From NCBI RefSeq assembly GCF_018687715.1, contig NC_056767.1, positions 28,588,001 to 28,652,000 of the forward strand: 64,000 nt of DNA, in the 5' to 3' direction. The position numbers were made by a program, and so were the translations under genes. Below the pieces are notes generated by a model, which was given only the letters and a program-made list of their open reading frames with translations, was not told the DNA's origin and ran no database searches. This DNA is from Carya illinoinensis. Its lineage: Eukaryota > Streptophyta > Magnoliopsida > Fagales > Juglandaceae. Shown here one piece after another: positions 45,373 through 55,620 of the stretch (positions within the stretch are counted from its first letter, which is position 1; every line of letters begins with the position of its first letter).

Positions 45373-46340
45373 CTTCTTTTCAATTTTTTTTCCGGCCTTT
45401 AATTTCTCACCTATTTTGGTGATCCAAAAGCGAATACTTCTCCAAACCTGTTCCACCGACTCCCCGCTGCCTTCCATACGGGTTTTGCATCTTCTTAGCC
45501 ATAGTCTCCAAGTAATAATAGAAGGGATGATTCCAATAAGGTTGCCCATAGTGGAAGATTTGGTAGCAGTATTAAACCAACTACCAATTGTTTCCTTCCA
45601 AGACCGCCCCTCCCTCACATTCATTCCCACCTGTAAAGCACTTTTTCTCCAAATACTTTTTGCAAAATCACCCTCAGGCAGCACATGGTTTAGATCTTCA
45701 TAAGCTCCATGGTTACAGCAGTTGCACTTTGACACAATAGGGATGCCAATTCTTCTCAGTCGATCATCTACACTCAGAGCCCCATGTAGCCCCTTCCACA
45801 TAGTAGTGGCCATGAATTTAGGAAGATAAGGATGCCAAACCCAGCTAGCCCAAGCATCAGTTGGCATTTTTATTCGAACACACTCCCATGCACTTTTTGT
45901 GGAGAAAACCCCATTGGGAGATGGGGTCCATACCAGCACATCCGCTCCATTTTTCCTCTTGCCCAAAGCCTTCAGGATTTGTTCCACACGGTTAGGACCA
46001 ACCAGCTGGTTTAGAAGCTCATAATTCCAGCCATCCTCTAGGGTGCATTCTTTGATTTTCAGGGATACATTTACAACACTACTAAATTCATTGCAAAGTG
46101 GGCCTTCCTCCAACCATGTATCACACCAGAAGGATAAATTGCCCTCCTTGACTCGCCATCTTGCTAGGTGTAGTATTTCGAGAATGCATCGTATTACCAT
46201 CCTCCAAAAACTTGTACCTACTGAGGGGTTAAGTAAAGATATGTGGGAATTTTTGACATACTTGGATTTGAAGAACCAAGACCAGAGATTATCTTCGGTA
46301 AGTAGCTTCCACGCAAACTTCATATGTAGGGATTTTTTTT
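45367..46340 (-). pseudogene. LINE-1 ORF2 zf-RVT and connecting region
   Basis: MKFAWKLLTEDNLWSWFFKS begins just after a frameshift in an eight-base A run (46333-46340). WASWVWHPYLPKFMATTMWK, CNCCNHGAYEDLNHVLPEG forms the zinc-binding C..C...H pattern. It ends in a frameshift at ~45372 before the RNase H. Confidence 0.82.
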
Positions 46341-48163
46341 ATGTCTTCTAGATTTCTCAAGCCAATACCCCCTTCCTTTTCGGGGCAGCACATCCCCTCC
46401 CATGCTCTCCAGTGCTTTTTCGGCTTCCCCTCATGGAGTCCCCAAAAGAAATTACTGCAATACCGATTGAAGGTTCTTATAATTGACTTTGGAACTTGCA
46501 GTATTAATAAGAGATAGATAGGCATACTTCCAAGGACATGTTTTAATAGGAGAGTCCGTGCCCCACTTGACAATAAATTTGCTTTCCATCCTCCTATTCT
46601 ATCTCTAATCTTCCCCAAAAAGTCATCAAAGTGTATACCCTTTAGCCTTCCAGAGACAATGGGGGCTCCCAGGTATTTAAACGGCAAAGAGCATTCAGAA
46701 AAGCCAGTCAAACGAAGCAACATCTGACGTCTAGCATGAGGGATATGCTTAGAGAAAATAATCGATGATTTTTCCTGACTTACCTTTTGGCCCAACCATT
46801 TTCCATACACCTCTAAGGCCTCCGAGATGTTTTTTAATGAAGATGTATTTCCATTAGCAAAGATGACTATATCATCTGCATATAACAGATGGGTGATAAG
46901 AGGGGCGTTTCTGTGATGATGATAAGGTCTTATCAAACCTTGCTGAAATCTTCCTTTCAACAGTCTAGAAAAAATGTCCTCCACCACTATGAAAAGGTAT
47001 GGGGAGATGGGATCGCCTTGTCGAAGCCCTCTTTCACCTTTGAAAAAATATTTGGAGACCCCATTCATGGTCACCGAAAACCAAGGAGAAGACATGCAAC
47101 TTTTGATCAGATCACAAAACTCCATAGAAAATCCAAAGGCACCTAACACATGAATTAGAAATCCCCATTCAATGCTATCGTAGGCCTTCGCCATGTCGAT
47201 TTTAATCAGAACATTACCACCCCGAGTTGGCTTATGAATGCCATGTGTCATTTCCTGTGTCAGGCTTATATTGTCAAATATGCTTCTTCCAGGAATAGGC
47301 GCACCTTGTTCAGTTGAAATAAATCGAGAGAGCAGTGGCGAGATGCGTGCCACCAGAATCTTTGTACAAATCTTGTAAAAAACTGAGCACAAGCTGATAG
47401 GGCGGAACTTTTCAAAACTCTTCGGGTTAGCAATCTTCGGAATAAGTACCAGAGATGTAGTTGCAAAAACTCTGGGTAGAGGATTACCTCGAAAGAAGTC
47501 ATGCACCGCCTCCACCACTTCCACGGATATAAGTTCCCAGCAGGATTTATAAAAACTGGATTCGAAACCATCCGGCCCCGGGCTACTGTCTGATGGAATA
47601 GAGAACACTGCATCTTTCACCTCTAGGATCGAAGGAAGCTCCATGATCTTCTTATTCTCCCCCTCGGTAATCACTGGTTCAACCAGGTTTGATAAATTCG
47701 GGAAGTTGCAGATATGATTGGTGCCCAAAAACTCCTTAAAGTACTGCACAACCCCCTCATGGACTTCCTCCGGAGTTCTTAGCCAGCACCCATCACTCAG
47801 CCTCATTTCCCTTACCACCTTGCCATTTCTTGCATTCATAGCACGGAAGAAGGATACATTTGCCTCACCTGATTTTAGCCAACTTTGCTTCGCTTGTTGA
47901 GCCAGATGAGTCTCCTCTCTTTGAACCCACGTATCCAATTCCAATTTAGAAACCATTAATTCCAGATCAATCTCCTCATTAAACCCTTCTTGCAAGCTTT
48001 CTTCCAGAGCCTCCACTCGATCCTCCAGGGCCTTTATGTTCTCTGTAGTTAGACCGAAAACATTTTTATTCCAAGCTCTTAATGCACATTTCAGAGTTTT
48101 CAATTTCCTGGCCAGCCGGTTCATTCCTACTCCACCACTCTCCACCACCCAAGAACGGCTCAC
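46333..48163 (-). pseudogene. LINE-1 ORF2 reverse transcriptase
   Basis: A ~610-codon open stretch: LKCALRAWNKNVFG, SDSSPGPDGFESSFYKSCWE, KFRPISLCSVFYKICTKIL, IKIDMAKAYDSIEWGFL, GLRQGDPISPYLFIVVEDIF and HLLYADDIVIFANGN (YADD at ~46868-46890), then FKYLGAPI and thumb sequence. The polymerase catalyses target-primed reverse transcription; its motifs are all intact, unlike the flanking domains. Confidence 0.9.
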
Positions 48164-48845
48164 ACAATCCCAGAAACATGGGGGAATGATCGGATGATAA
48201 TCTAGGAAGGTATTTCATGGAGGCATCTGAACACCTTAACAGCAAGGGGGTGTTTATCAAAACTTTGTCCAATCTTGCCCAACTTCTTGACACACCATGT
48301 TGTCCATTACACCATGACAGAGTGTTTCCAGTATGGTTCATTTCCACTAAGCCAGAGTCCTCTATAAAGGAATTAAAATCAGCCATTGCCCCTGCATGTC
48401 GAGGTCGACCTCCTTTACGCTCCTCATCCTTTCGAATAATATTAAAATCTCCAACCACCATCCAAGGGTCTATTCCTGGATTTATCCTGCAAAGATTATC
48501 CCATAAGGTTCTTCTCTGTAAATATTGGCATTTCGCATAGATAAAAGACATTATGCAATAGTCATTACCTTCCTCTGCTCTAATTGTCAGCGATTGGGGG
48601 CATGTCTTCAATACATTAATTTTTACACCTTCAGCCCAGAAAATCTAGATCTTTCCCCCATTTGCTTCATTCGACACACTACCCATCATATTCATATTCA
48701 TTTGTAACCAGCACATATGACTATCATTAGTAAATGGTTCAGCTACCACCACAATTCCTGGTTTATACATCCGTACTAATTTTCCAAGCCTTTTCCTGGA
48801 GGTCCCAAGACCCCTAATATTCCAATAGAAAATTGGTTTAATCAT
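48066..48845 (-). pseudogene. LINE-1 ORF2 AP endonuclease domain
   Basis: Begins at ATG 48845-48843, overlapping the ORF1 stop as ATGA. IFYWNIRGLGTSRKRL, VVVAEPF (Glu), one stop at 48647-48645, then MSFIYAKC, WMVVGDFNIIRKDEERKGG, LDKVLIN and LSSDHSPMFL (terminal SDH). After SDH the usual ~40-residue stretch is shortened and the frame shifts, giving an internal deletion before the RT. Confidence 0.87.
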
Positions 48846-50185
48846 AGATTCAATTTTGAGGGCTTGCTTTTAGCCCTTTTATAACTCCTTAGTTTAACAC
48901 TCCCACTGCCTTCTTGTTGATACTCCCTTTCTTCTATGTCCGATAATGACTCTGGCACCTTTTGTAAATGATCCACCTCAGTATCCATTTCACCATCCGA
49001 AGCACCAGCTTGTTCCCTGGCCTCTTCCTCATTTAATTTATCTTTCTCATAGCCGTTTCCATCATGTAGCACCTCCAATTGACCAGTAGCCTCTTCCTGC
49101 AATAGCGCTTCCATAACCCTCTTAGGACTTGTCCTCACCATAACTATATTTTCCTCTTGTGCCCGGTCTTCAGAAAATAGAGGTTCACTTGTTCCTTCCT
49201 CCTGAGACTTTTCTCCAAGTTCCTCAATAATTACTAGTATCGGGTCTTGGTTTCCCATCATAGGGGTTTCATTTTGTGTTTGGTCCTCATTCCTGACATC
49301 ATTGCCATCCCTGCAGCCCCCCTCATTTTCCCTTGTTTCATTCGGAACTCCTTCCAAGCTTAGAATTGCTCCTGTTTCTTTTACACCACCCTCTTTTATA
49401 GATTTGTTTTGAGCCCATTTCTTCTTGCTTTGGGCATCTTTCAGCTGCTTACTTTCACTCTTTTTACATGTTTTAGAGTTATGCCCCTGCAAATGACAGT
49501 TTTTACAAAATGCTGGCAAATTCTCATAACTTACCTCCTGGTATCGACTAGATGGCAACCGGTGATCACCGATCCAGAATCCTGGAATAGGAGATTGAGC
49601 AGCGTCCATCTCCACACATACCCTGGCACCATCTATGCGTGTGGCACATCTCGTGCTGTTATCCCTTCTCAGATATCGACCAATCGGCATCAGCAAATTA
49701 CGAAGGAAGCATTTGTGGTACAGGTTTGGAGGCAGCCCTGGAAGGAACACCCAAATCGGGACCATGGAAGGTTCATGCTCTTCTGTAAAATCAATGCTCC
49801 AATTGAAGATTCGGTAAGGAGACCCCTCAACATCACAGACCTCACGGGAAAAGGCTTTAAGATAATCGGGTTCACTGGAGAACCTCACAAAAACAACTGG
49901 TTGCTTATCCAGACCCCAACGGCATTTGATGAAGGAACGTATCACATCTAGCGATGGTCTTTGGTGCAGGAATTTCATCACTAAAGAGAAACGGAAAGGC
50001 TGAGCTGATTTTTCAATTTCCTCCCTCGAAAACATTATGCAAATCTCCCCATCGATAAGCTTCGGTGGACGAATCGGAATCTCCACTTCTGGAAGCGGAG
50101 ACGGGGGTTGATATACCAACTCTACAAAAGTTCGCTACCTCCCAGCTGTTGCCGAAGAGCCCAGGAGGGGCTCCGCGGCAGCCAT
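48842..50185 (-). pseudogene. LINE-1 ORF1 (DUF4283 and CCHC knuckle), one premature stop
   Basis: I place the start at ATG 50185-50183, which gives MAAAEPLLGSSATAGR, a TAG (50137-50135), then RTFVELVYQPP and the known PEVEIPIRPPKLIDGE core. The remaining 425 codons are open: DUF4283 (FRFSLVMKFLHQRPSLD, FVRFSSEPDYLKA, VPIWVFLPGLPP), knuckle FCKNCHLQGHNSKTC and a long acidic tail. The stop looks like a single base change. ORF1 proteins coat LINE RNA. Confidence 0.87.
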
Positions 50186-50252
50186 CAAAGCTTTGAGGGA
50201 ACCCTAGCAGAGAGAAAGTTTCGCCTCTGTAGAAGTCGCTAGCAGTCACTAG
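50186..50252 (-). promoter_or_regulatory. LINE-1 5' leader
   Basis: Short leader from the target duplication to the ORF1 ATG, containing CTTTCTCTCTGCTAGGGTTC. Its presence argues that the element is not 5'-truncated. Confidence 0.6.
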
Positions 50253-50263
50253 GAATGGGGCTT

Positions 50264-51003
50264 AATTTGAATGTAGACATGAGAAATGTTTGATACATAA
50301 AAGATTTCACAATCGTCGTTATGAGGAACGATCAGTGATGAGCTCTCCATCTTACCGAGTTGCAATTCATTTTTACTCCATCTCCTCTTTTCTCGACAGT
50401 TCTCTCTTCTTTCCCCCCAACTCCATTTTTAACAAGGTAAAGGAAATAGAGCAGGTTTTGAAAAGAAAGAAAGAATTGCTTGTATGTAGTTTGTCATGCT
50501 GCAATGCATTGTTTTACCAATCTGTATCAGCAGTTGTAGTAACTATCTTGGTACAAAAAAGTAGATATAATTCTGATTAAAAGCCGTAATTCAATCCAAA
50601 ATGTATACTGAAACTAGAAAATAGTTTGGACCACATTCTGACACACTGTGCTAAGAAGAAATGCCCTTGCATACTTACATTAGTCAGTGAAAAACATAAT
50701 TAACAACACCACACTACAAAACATAGACAGAGTTCTGCAAACAGTATTTGTCATTTGTTTGATTTTGTTATAAATCACATGTCATCTATAAGTGAAGTTC
50801 TGTACCACATTATGTAAAGGACTGAAATTTATCAACTGGACAAGTGCCTGAGGACTTTTAAGGGCTTTGAGTGCTGTAAATTATATATATATATTTATAT
50901 ACGTATGTATATATATTTATATACGTATGTATATATTAATATATATGCTGTAAATTTTCTACAAGCTGACATATTTTCACTTGTTTTGTTTTCATTTCTA
51001 TAG
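50264..51003. other. Flank and intron-like sequence before TNL relic 3
   Basis: 50594-50765 is the paralogue of 8635-8810. An ATATATTTATATACGTATGT tandem duplication lies at 50884-50940. No gene is recognised; the tail TTTTCATTTCTATAG is the acceptor of the following LRR exon. Confidence 0.5.
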
Positions 51004-51826
51004 AATTTTAGGAATTTGAAAACTATGGAATTATTAAAATGTACATTCCTAACAAAGATTCCTAATGTGTCAGGCTCCAGACTTTAGAGAAATTGGACAT
51101 TGATAATTGCAATAACTTAGTTGCGGTATATCAATCTATTGGCTTCCTTGATAATGTTGTCAATTTGTCAACTGGGAATTGCCATAGCCTTACAAAATTT
51201 CCAAAATCTCTCAAGTTGAGATCTCTAGAATACCTTAGACTTTCTTGTTGCGAAAGGCTGCAGAAGTTTCTTGAAATAGAGAGTGAAATAAAACATTTAA
51301 CATATGTTCATCTAGAACACGTGACTGCTATAAAAGAATTGCCTTCATCCATTGGGAATCTTACTAGCCTTCAAAATTTAGAAATAAGAGATTCCCAAAA
51401 ATTAAGGCATATCCCTACATTCTTCAGTTGCAAGATCTACGTTTTCTCACTATCGAGTGTCAGTCAGATTTCGATCCTTCCTCACGGATGCTATCAAAAA
51501 TATTAGATTGGGTTTAGTTACCTGTCTTCTATTCCACCTTGGAAATTTTAGAATTAATGGGAAGCAATATTGTCGTTATACCTCCTAAGTGGATTAGAGG
51601 ATTTGTTCGATTATGGTACCTTGGATTGTACGATTGTGAGCAACTTAAAGAAATATTAGAAATTCCTCCAAATATAACAAACGTAGACGTTATAGGATGC
51701 ATTTCATTGGAGAGTTTTCCTGAAATATCAAATAAGTTTGTATTCAATACAAGCAGCTTTCATAAGCTAAATTGGATTAACTTGAGTGGATGCTATAAAA
51801 AGCTTGTAAATCCTCTACGGTTTGAG
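51004..51826 (+). pseudogene. TNL relic 3: LRR exon
   Basis: Starts after CTATAG with NFRNLKTMELLKCTFLTKIP. A missing base in the SGLQ codons (~51075) shifts the frame, which continues LEKLDIDNCNNLVAVYQSIG, LTKFPKSLKLRSLEYLRLS, IKELPSSIGNLTSLQNLEI to ~51506; after another frameshift, WIRGFVRLWYLGLYDCEQLK, ILEIPPNITNVDVIGC, ESFPEISNKF. It ends at GAG before GTATGC (51827), a good splice donor. LRRs in TNLs take part in effector recognition and autoinhibition. Confidence 0.8.
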
Positions 51827-51830
51827 GTAT

Positions 51831-51831
<1 letters not shown>

Positions 51832-51917
<86 letters not shown>
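51832..51917. repeat. Compound (CT)15(CA)28 microsatellite at the start of the TNL intron
   Basis: Lies 5 bp after the splice donor. The matching position in relic 2 (38887-38920) has only a CT-rich tract. Confidence 0.95.
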
Positions 51918-51923
<6 letters not shown>

Positions 51924-51961
51924 CATGTACCACCTTTGTCTATTAAAAATCATGATGCTAG

Positions 51962-52756
51962 CTTGTTCAATAGGAAAATCTAGAGGACCATCCATGTTGT
52001 TACCTTGTATTTCCGGAAAATAAGATTCCAGATTAGGATTACCGTGCGAAGCTAAAGACTCCAATTGGTGAGCTTAATGGATTCATTGCATGTGCTGTTG
52101 TTTAGGGAGAATCCGATTCCTCCATCAATAATATTATGCATATCGGGATCTACTATAATGGTGTATATCAGTCTAAAATGTTTCCTCCATGTTTTAGAAG
52201 TGGCTTAGATGTTTTATTGTTGAATTACCACAAACTAGAAGGAGAGCATTTCAAATCAGTTGAGGGAATTATGCAACTTAAGTTTATAGCAAACAAGCTA
52301 GTAGATTCCTAATTAAAAGTTTTGCAATCCGTGTAGTAAGCAAACAAAAGGAGATCAATACATTGCAAGATGTCACAAGTTAGAGTCCCTGTGCTAACGT
52401 CCAGCTTTCTTTAGAATCAATAATTTTTGATTTAGAGAATGAAAGCGATGGTGATAATCTAAATGAAGATTTGGAACTTTGGGTCCATTTGGTAGAGAAT
52501 GATGAAGAGAAGGCAAGAGATCATGATACAAGTGTGCTCCACGAAGATGTTGGTGCCCATTTTGATATGCATCTAGTAAAGAAATTAGAAAAGGTAAGAG
52601 GTGTCATGATGAATTTGATTGCAGCCTGGAAATCAATTGGTACCCTCAACAAAAGAGGCAGTAATCCTCAACCACGGGTGTCAGAATAATAGAATTAGAT
52701 AATGACGATTAGAATCCAAAGAAAGATTTGGATTTACAGCTTAAACTTGGGTTGTA
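51962..52756 (+). pseudogene. TNL relic 3: C-JID exon
   Basis: Follows CTAG and parallels 4-876. LEGEHFKSVEGIMQLKF, FAIRVVSKQKEINTLQDV and LENESDGDNLNEDLEL, VHLVENDEEKARDHD, VLHEDVGAHFD are clear, but there are several stops (for example near 52310 and 52382) and frameshifts, and the IPD region is lost. It diverged from the 4-876 exon by point changes and small indels only. Confidence 0.78.
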
Positions 52757-54455
52757 ATTAATTAAAGGTGCAATTTTTAATTTGGTTGTTGCTTTGCTGC
52801 CTTCTTGAGATAGGGATTAGATACAAGAGCTTGAGAAGATGGAATCCGAACTGAACCAAACATATCGCTATCATTGCTACCGAGCAATTGTTCATGTGGA
52901 ATTTTATAACTTTGAGGTAATTTTGTTTTTGTTTTTTTTTTTGTGAATTCGTTATTTCACTACACAGTTTTTTCACTCCAACCAAATAGACCCATAACTG
53001 TTTGTGTACATAAAATGAAATTATGTTTCCCACTCTTTTAAAATTAATGGGTCTGTTTGTGCATGCATACAGAATTTCATGTGTTTATCATTTATAATAG
53101 ACGAGAGCATCTTACTTCAATAAAAAAGAAAGAAAGAAAAAAAAGGCTTACTTTATCCGTCAAAACTTTTTTCTAATGGATTTTATGATTTAATTGCATT
53201 ATTCATTTCTCCGTATCTTTCTTTTCTAATGGATTTTATGATCGTTTGTTTTCAGAGATGAAATGAAATGAGATAAGTTGAATAAAATATTATTAGAATA
53301 TATTATTTTTATATTGAAATTTGAAAAAGTTATATTGAGATTTGAAAAAGTTGAATTATTTATTTTATTTTGTATAAGAATTTGAAAAGGTTGTAATAAT
53401 TAAGATGAGATGAGATGAAAGTTTTGTAACAGTGAATAAGGTCAAAAATGCAAATAAGATTTGTGCATAAACCTAACATTTCTCGTTAGCAAAGCATTAT
53501 AAGCTGTTGCAGGCTTTTCCTGAATATGATGTAGTGGTTGTAACACTCCAAGTCTCCATGGGAGGGCCCCAAGTCATATATGGACCTATGTTTCAAAATG
53601 ACTAATCAACGTGGGATCTACATTAATTGACCTGCGACTCAAGACTGAATCTTTGATACTCTTTGCTATTTTGCTATCTTTGAAGCAACCAAGTTGCAGA
53701 TGGGGGGAGATGCATGGGCTGAATCATCGCAGGCAATTACTAAACCAAACATTAATTAAGGTACAATCAATCTTCAGTTACTCTTCCATGACTTCATGTT
53801 TTGCCGTCTGATTATCCAATATTATTCTTGACCTATTTACATTGAATTAAATTAATATTAACTTAATTAATCTCGAATCATCTTGTTTTATTTTATATTT
53901 ATATGTTTTCCCTTTTGTACGCGTAACCTTTTTTTTAAAAGAAAAATCATGTGCTATTCCTATTTCAATTACTATAGGATTTAAAAGGTGCTATTTCAAG
54001 AAATTTCATTTGGATTGACAAATGGGTGTTCACTTTTTTTAAAAAAATAATAAAAGAAAAGCTTCTTTGAAAAATTCTTTGAAAAAACCAAAACAAAAGA
54101 CACATTTTTTATTTTAGATAGCATATGGGAATCTATTTTCTAAAATAATTTTCATCTCATCTCATTTTGCTTCATCTCATTTTTTTTGTAAACATCACTC
54201 AAACACAAATGTTTTTAAACTAATCATTACAACCTTTTCTAACTATATGCATTACAATTTTCCAAACTTCCAAAAAAAAAAAAAAAATTTAACTTTTTTA
54301 AATCACAAAACAAAAATAATATTAAAAAAGAATATTTTAACCATATTTTAACTTTATAATATTTTTTATTTAAAATTTTCTCTCTCATTTCTCAAAACCC
54401 AATAAATATTTAACTCAAACTATCTCATGACTACTTACAAATTATCTTACTACTC
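52757..54455. other. AT-rich TNL flank with degenerate MITE copies
   Basis: 53235-53430 carries GAGATGAAATGAAATGAGAT, TGAATAAAATATTATTAGAA and AAATTTGAAAAAGTT, a decayed relative of the MITE at 54459. 53810-53960 resembles 16490-16630. 54130-54450 holds the family in inverse orientation (TTTCATCTCATCTCATTTTG). No gene recognised. Confidence 0.5.
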
Positions 54456-54641
54456 TTAGGCCTTGTTTGGTTATACGGATGAGATGAGATGAGATGAAAG
54501 TTGAATAAAATATTGTTAAAATATTATTTTTATTTTGAAATTTGAAAAAGTTGACTTATTTATTATATTTTGTGCGGGAGTTTGAAACAATTATAATGAT
54601 TAAATGAGATGCCATGGTTTGTATAACTAAACAAGGCCTTA
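54456..54641. mobile_element. PIF/Harbinger (Tourist-like) MITE with TTA target duplication
   Basis: A 180-bp element (54459-54638) with inverted ends GGCCTTGTTTGGTTATAC and its near-perfect complement (one mismatch), flanked by TTA on both sides. It contains GATGAGATGAGATGAAAGTT and TTGAATAAAATATTGTTA. The 3-bp TTA and GGCCTTGTTTGG ends are typical of this group. Confidence 0.8.
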
Positions 54642-54644
54642 ATT

Positions 54645-54830
54645 AGGGCTGGGCAACCGGGCCGGATTTTTTTCCGGCCCGGTCCGGAACCCGGATAACA
54701 GGGTTCCGGTTACGGGCACCGGCCCGGAAAACACCCGGGCCGGTGCCCGGTTTCTAAAACCCGGGTTCACCCGATCCGGGTACCGGATTTAGAACCCGGT
54801 ACCCGGGTTTTTAAATAATGTCTGATTATA
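54645..54830. mobile_element. hAT-like transposon end, GC-rich
   Basis: TAGGGCTGGGCAACCGGGCC followed by dense CCGGCCCGG, ACCCGG and CCGGGT motifs that can pair with each other. Only one end is seen, directly abutting the MITE. Confidence 0.45.
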
Positions 54831-55139
54831 AAAATAAAAAATGAAAAATCTTTCTGGTTTCTCGTATCATTTATAAATACATCCATGAGTTTAATAATTA
54901 TTATTATCAATCAACTCCTCATTTTATGACTTGTCCTCAACCGGATTGGGTTTCTTATCTATTATTTTTCTAATTGTGTTATTTTTGTTCTATTATTCTT
55001 CTTTACCTTATTACGTCAACAAAATGTATAAAACACATTGACAAATATCACACGTATGCGTCAGAGTCTATGACGTGGCACAAGTCTCATGTGACAAGAA
55101 GTAGCCACTCTATCAAATAAAAGATACCAACTCCGAGTT

Positions 55140-55620
55140 TTGAGGTAATATTTAAATAAAATTTTTCATCTTAATATATTTTATTTATTAAAAAAATTAG
55201 ATATTTAAAAAAATAACTTAAATAATAAATTTTATATCAAAATCTAAGAGAAACTTTGACTTCATCTCTATTATTCATAAAAAATTACTGAACTTTTCTT
55301 ATCTATATTGTACGTGTAGCCTCCCTTTCTGAAAAAGCTACAGCCCAATGATTCTTTGGAAGTTGCCATCTCTCCTTATAATTCGGGCTTTGTGCCCCCT
55401 TTTAGATAGTGTTATTTGGGTTTTTTGTGCTTCTTTTATTTATTTAGATTTCCACTTGATTTATGTATTTAAAAAATGTTTGTAATATAATAATTCATAT
55501 TATTTTTATTTTGACGTTTCATCAATCAATATTGAGATTATCACATTTCTTTACAATATTTAGTGACAGTTGATTCAAGTGATGTACAGTTAGTACTGTA
55601 AAACCAATCGTGGGGCTATC
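55140..55620 (+). repeat. TNL 3'-flank segment, copy 3 (orphan)
   Basis: Collinear with 890-1390 (AGCCTCCCTTTC, TCTCCTTATAATTCGGGCTT, GATGTACAGTTAGTACTG). No C-JID exon precedes it within 2.3 kb, so the gene body has been deleted or replaced by the MITE/hAT sequence. Confidence 0.65.

Larger units (their letters stand above)
44627..50263 (-). mobile_element. Full-length L1-type LINE (LINE-1), minus strand, with 11-bp target duplication
   Basis: GAATGGGGCTT occurs at 44627-44637 and 50253-50263. Between them lies a 5.6-kb element ending in a long poly-T (44639-44676; poly-A on the element strand). In element orientation: short leader starting TAGTGACTGCTAGCGACTTC, ORF1 (DUF4283, CCHC), ORF2 overlapping ORF1 by ATGA, endonuclease, RT with YADD, zf-RVT and RNase H. 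Lesions are few: one stop in ORF1 (50135-50137), one in the endonuclease (48645-48647), a frameshift/deletion near 48140, frameshifts near 46333 (A-run) and 45372, and a stop at 45231-45233. This suggests the youngest large insertion on this side of the window. Confidence 0.9.
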
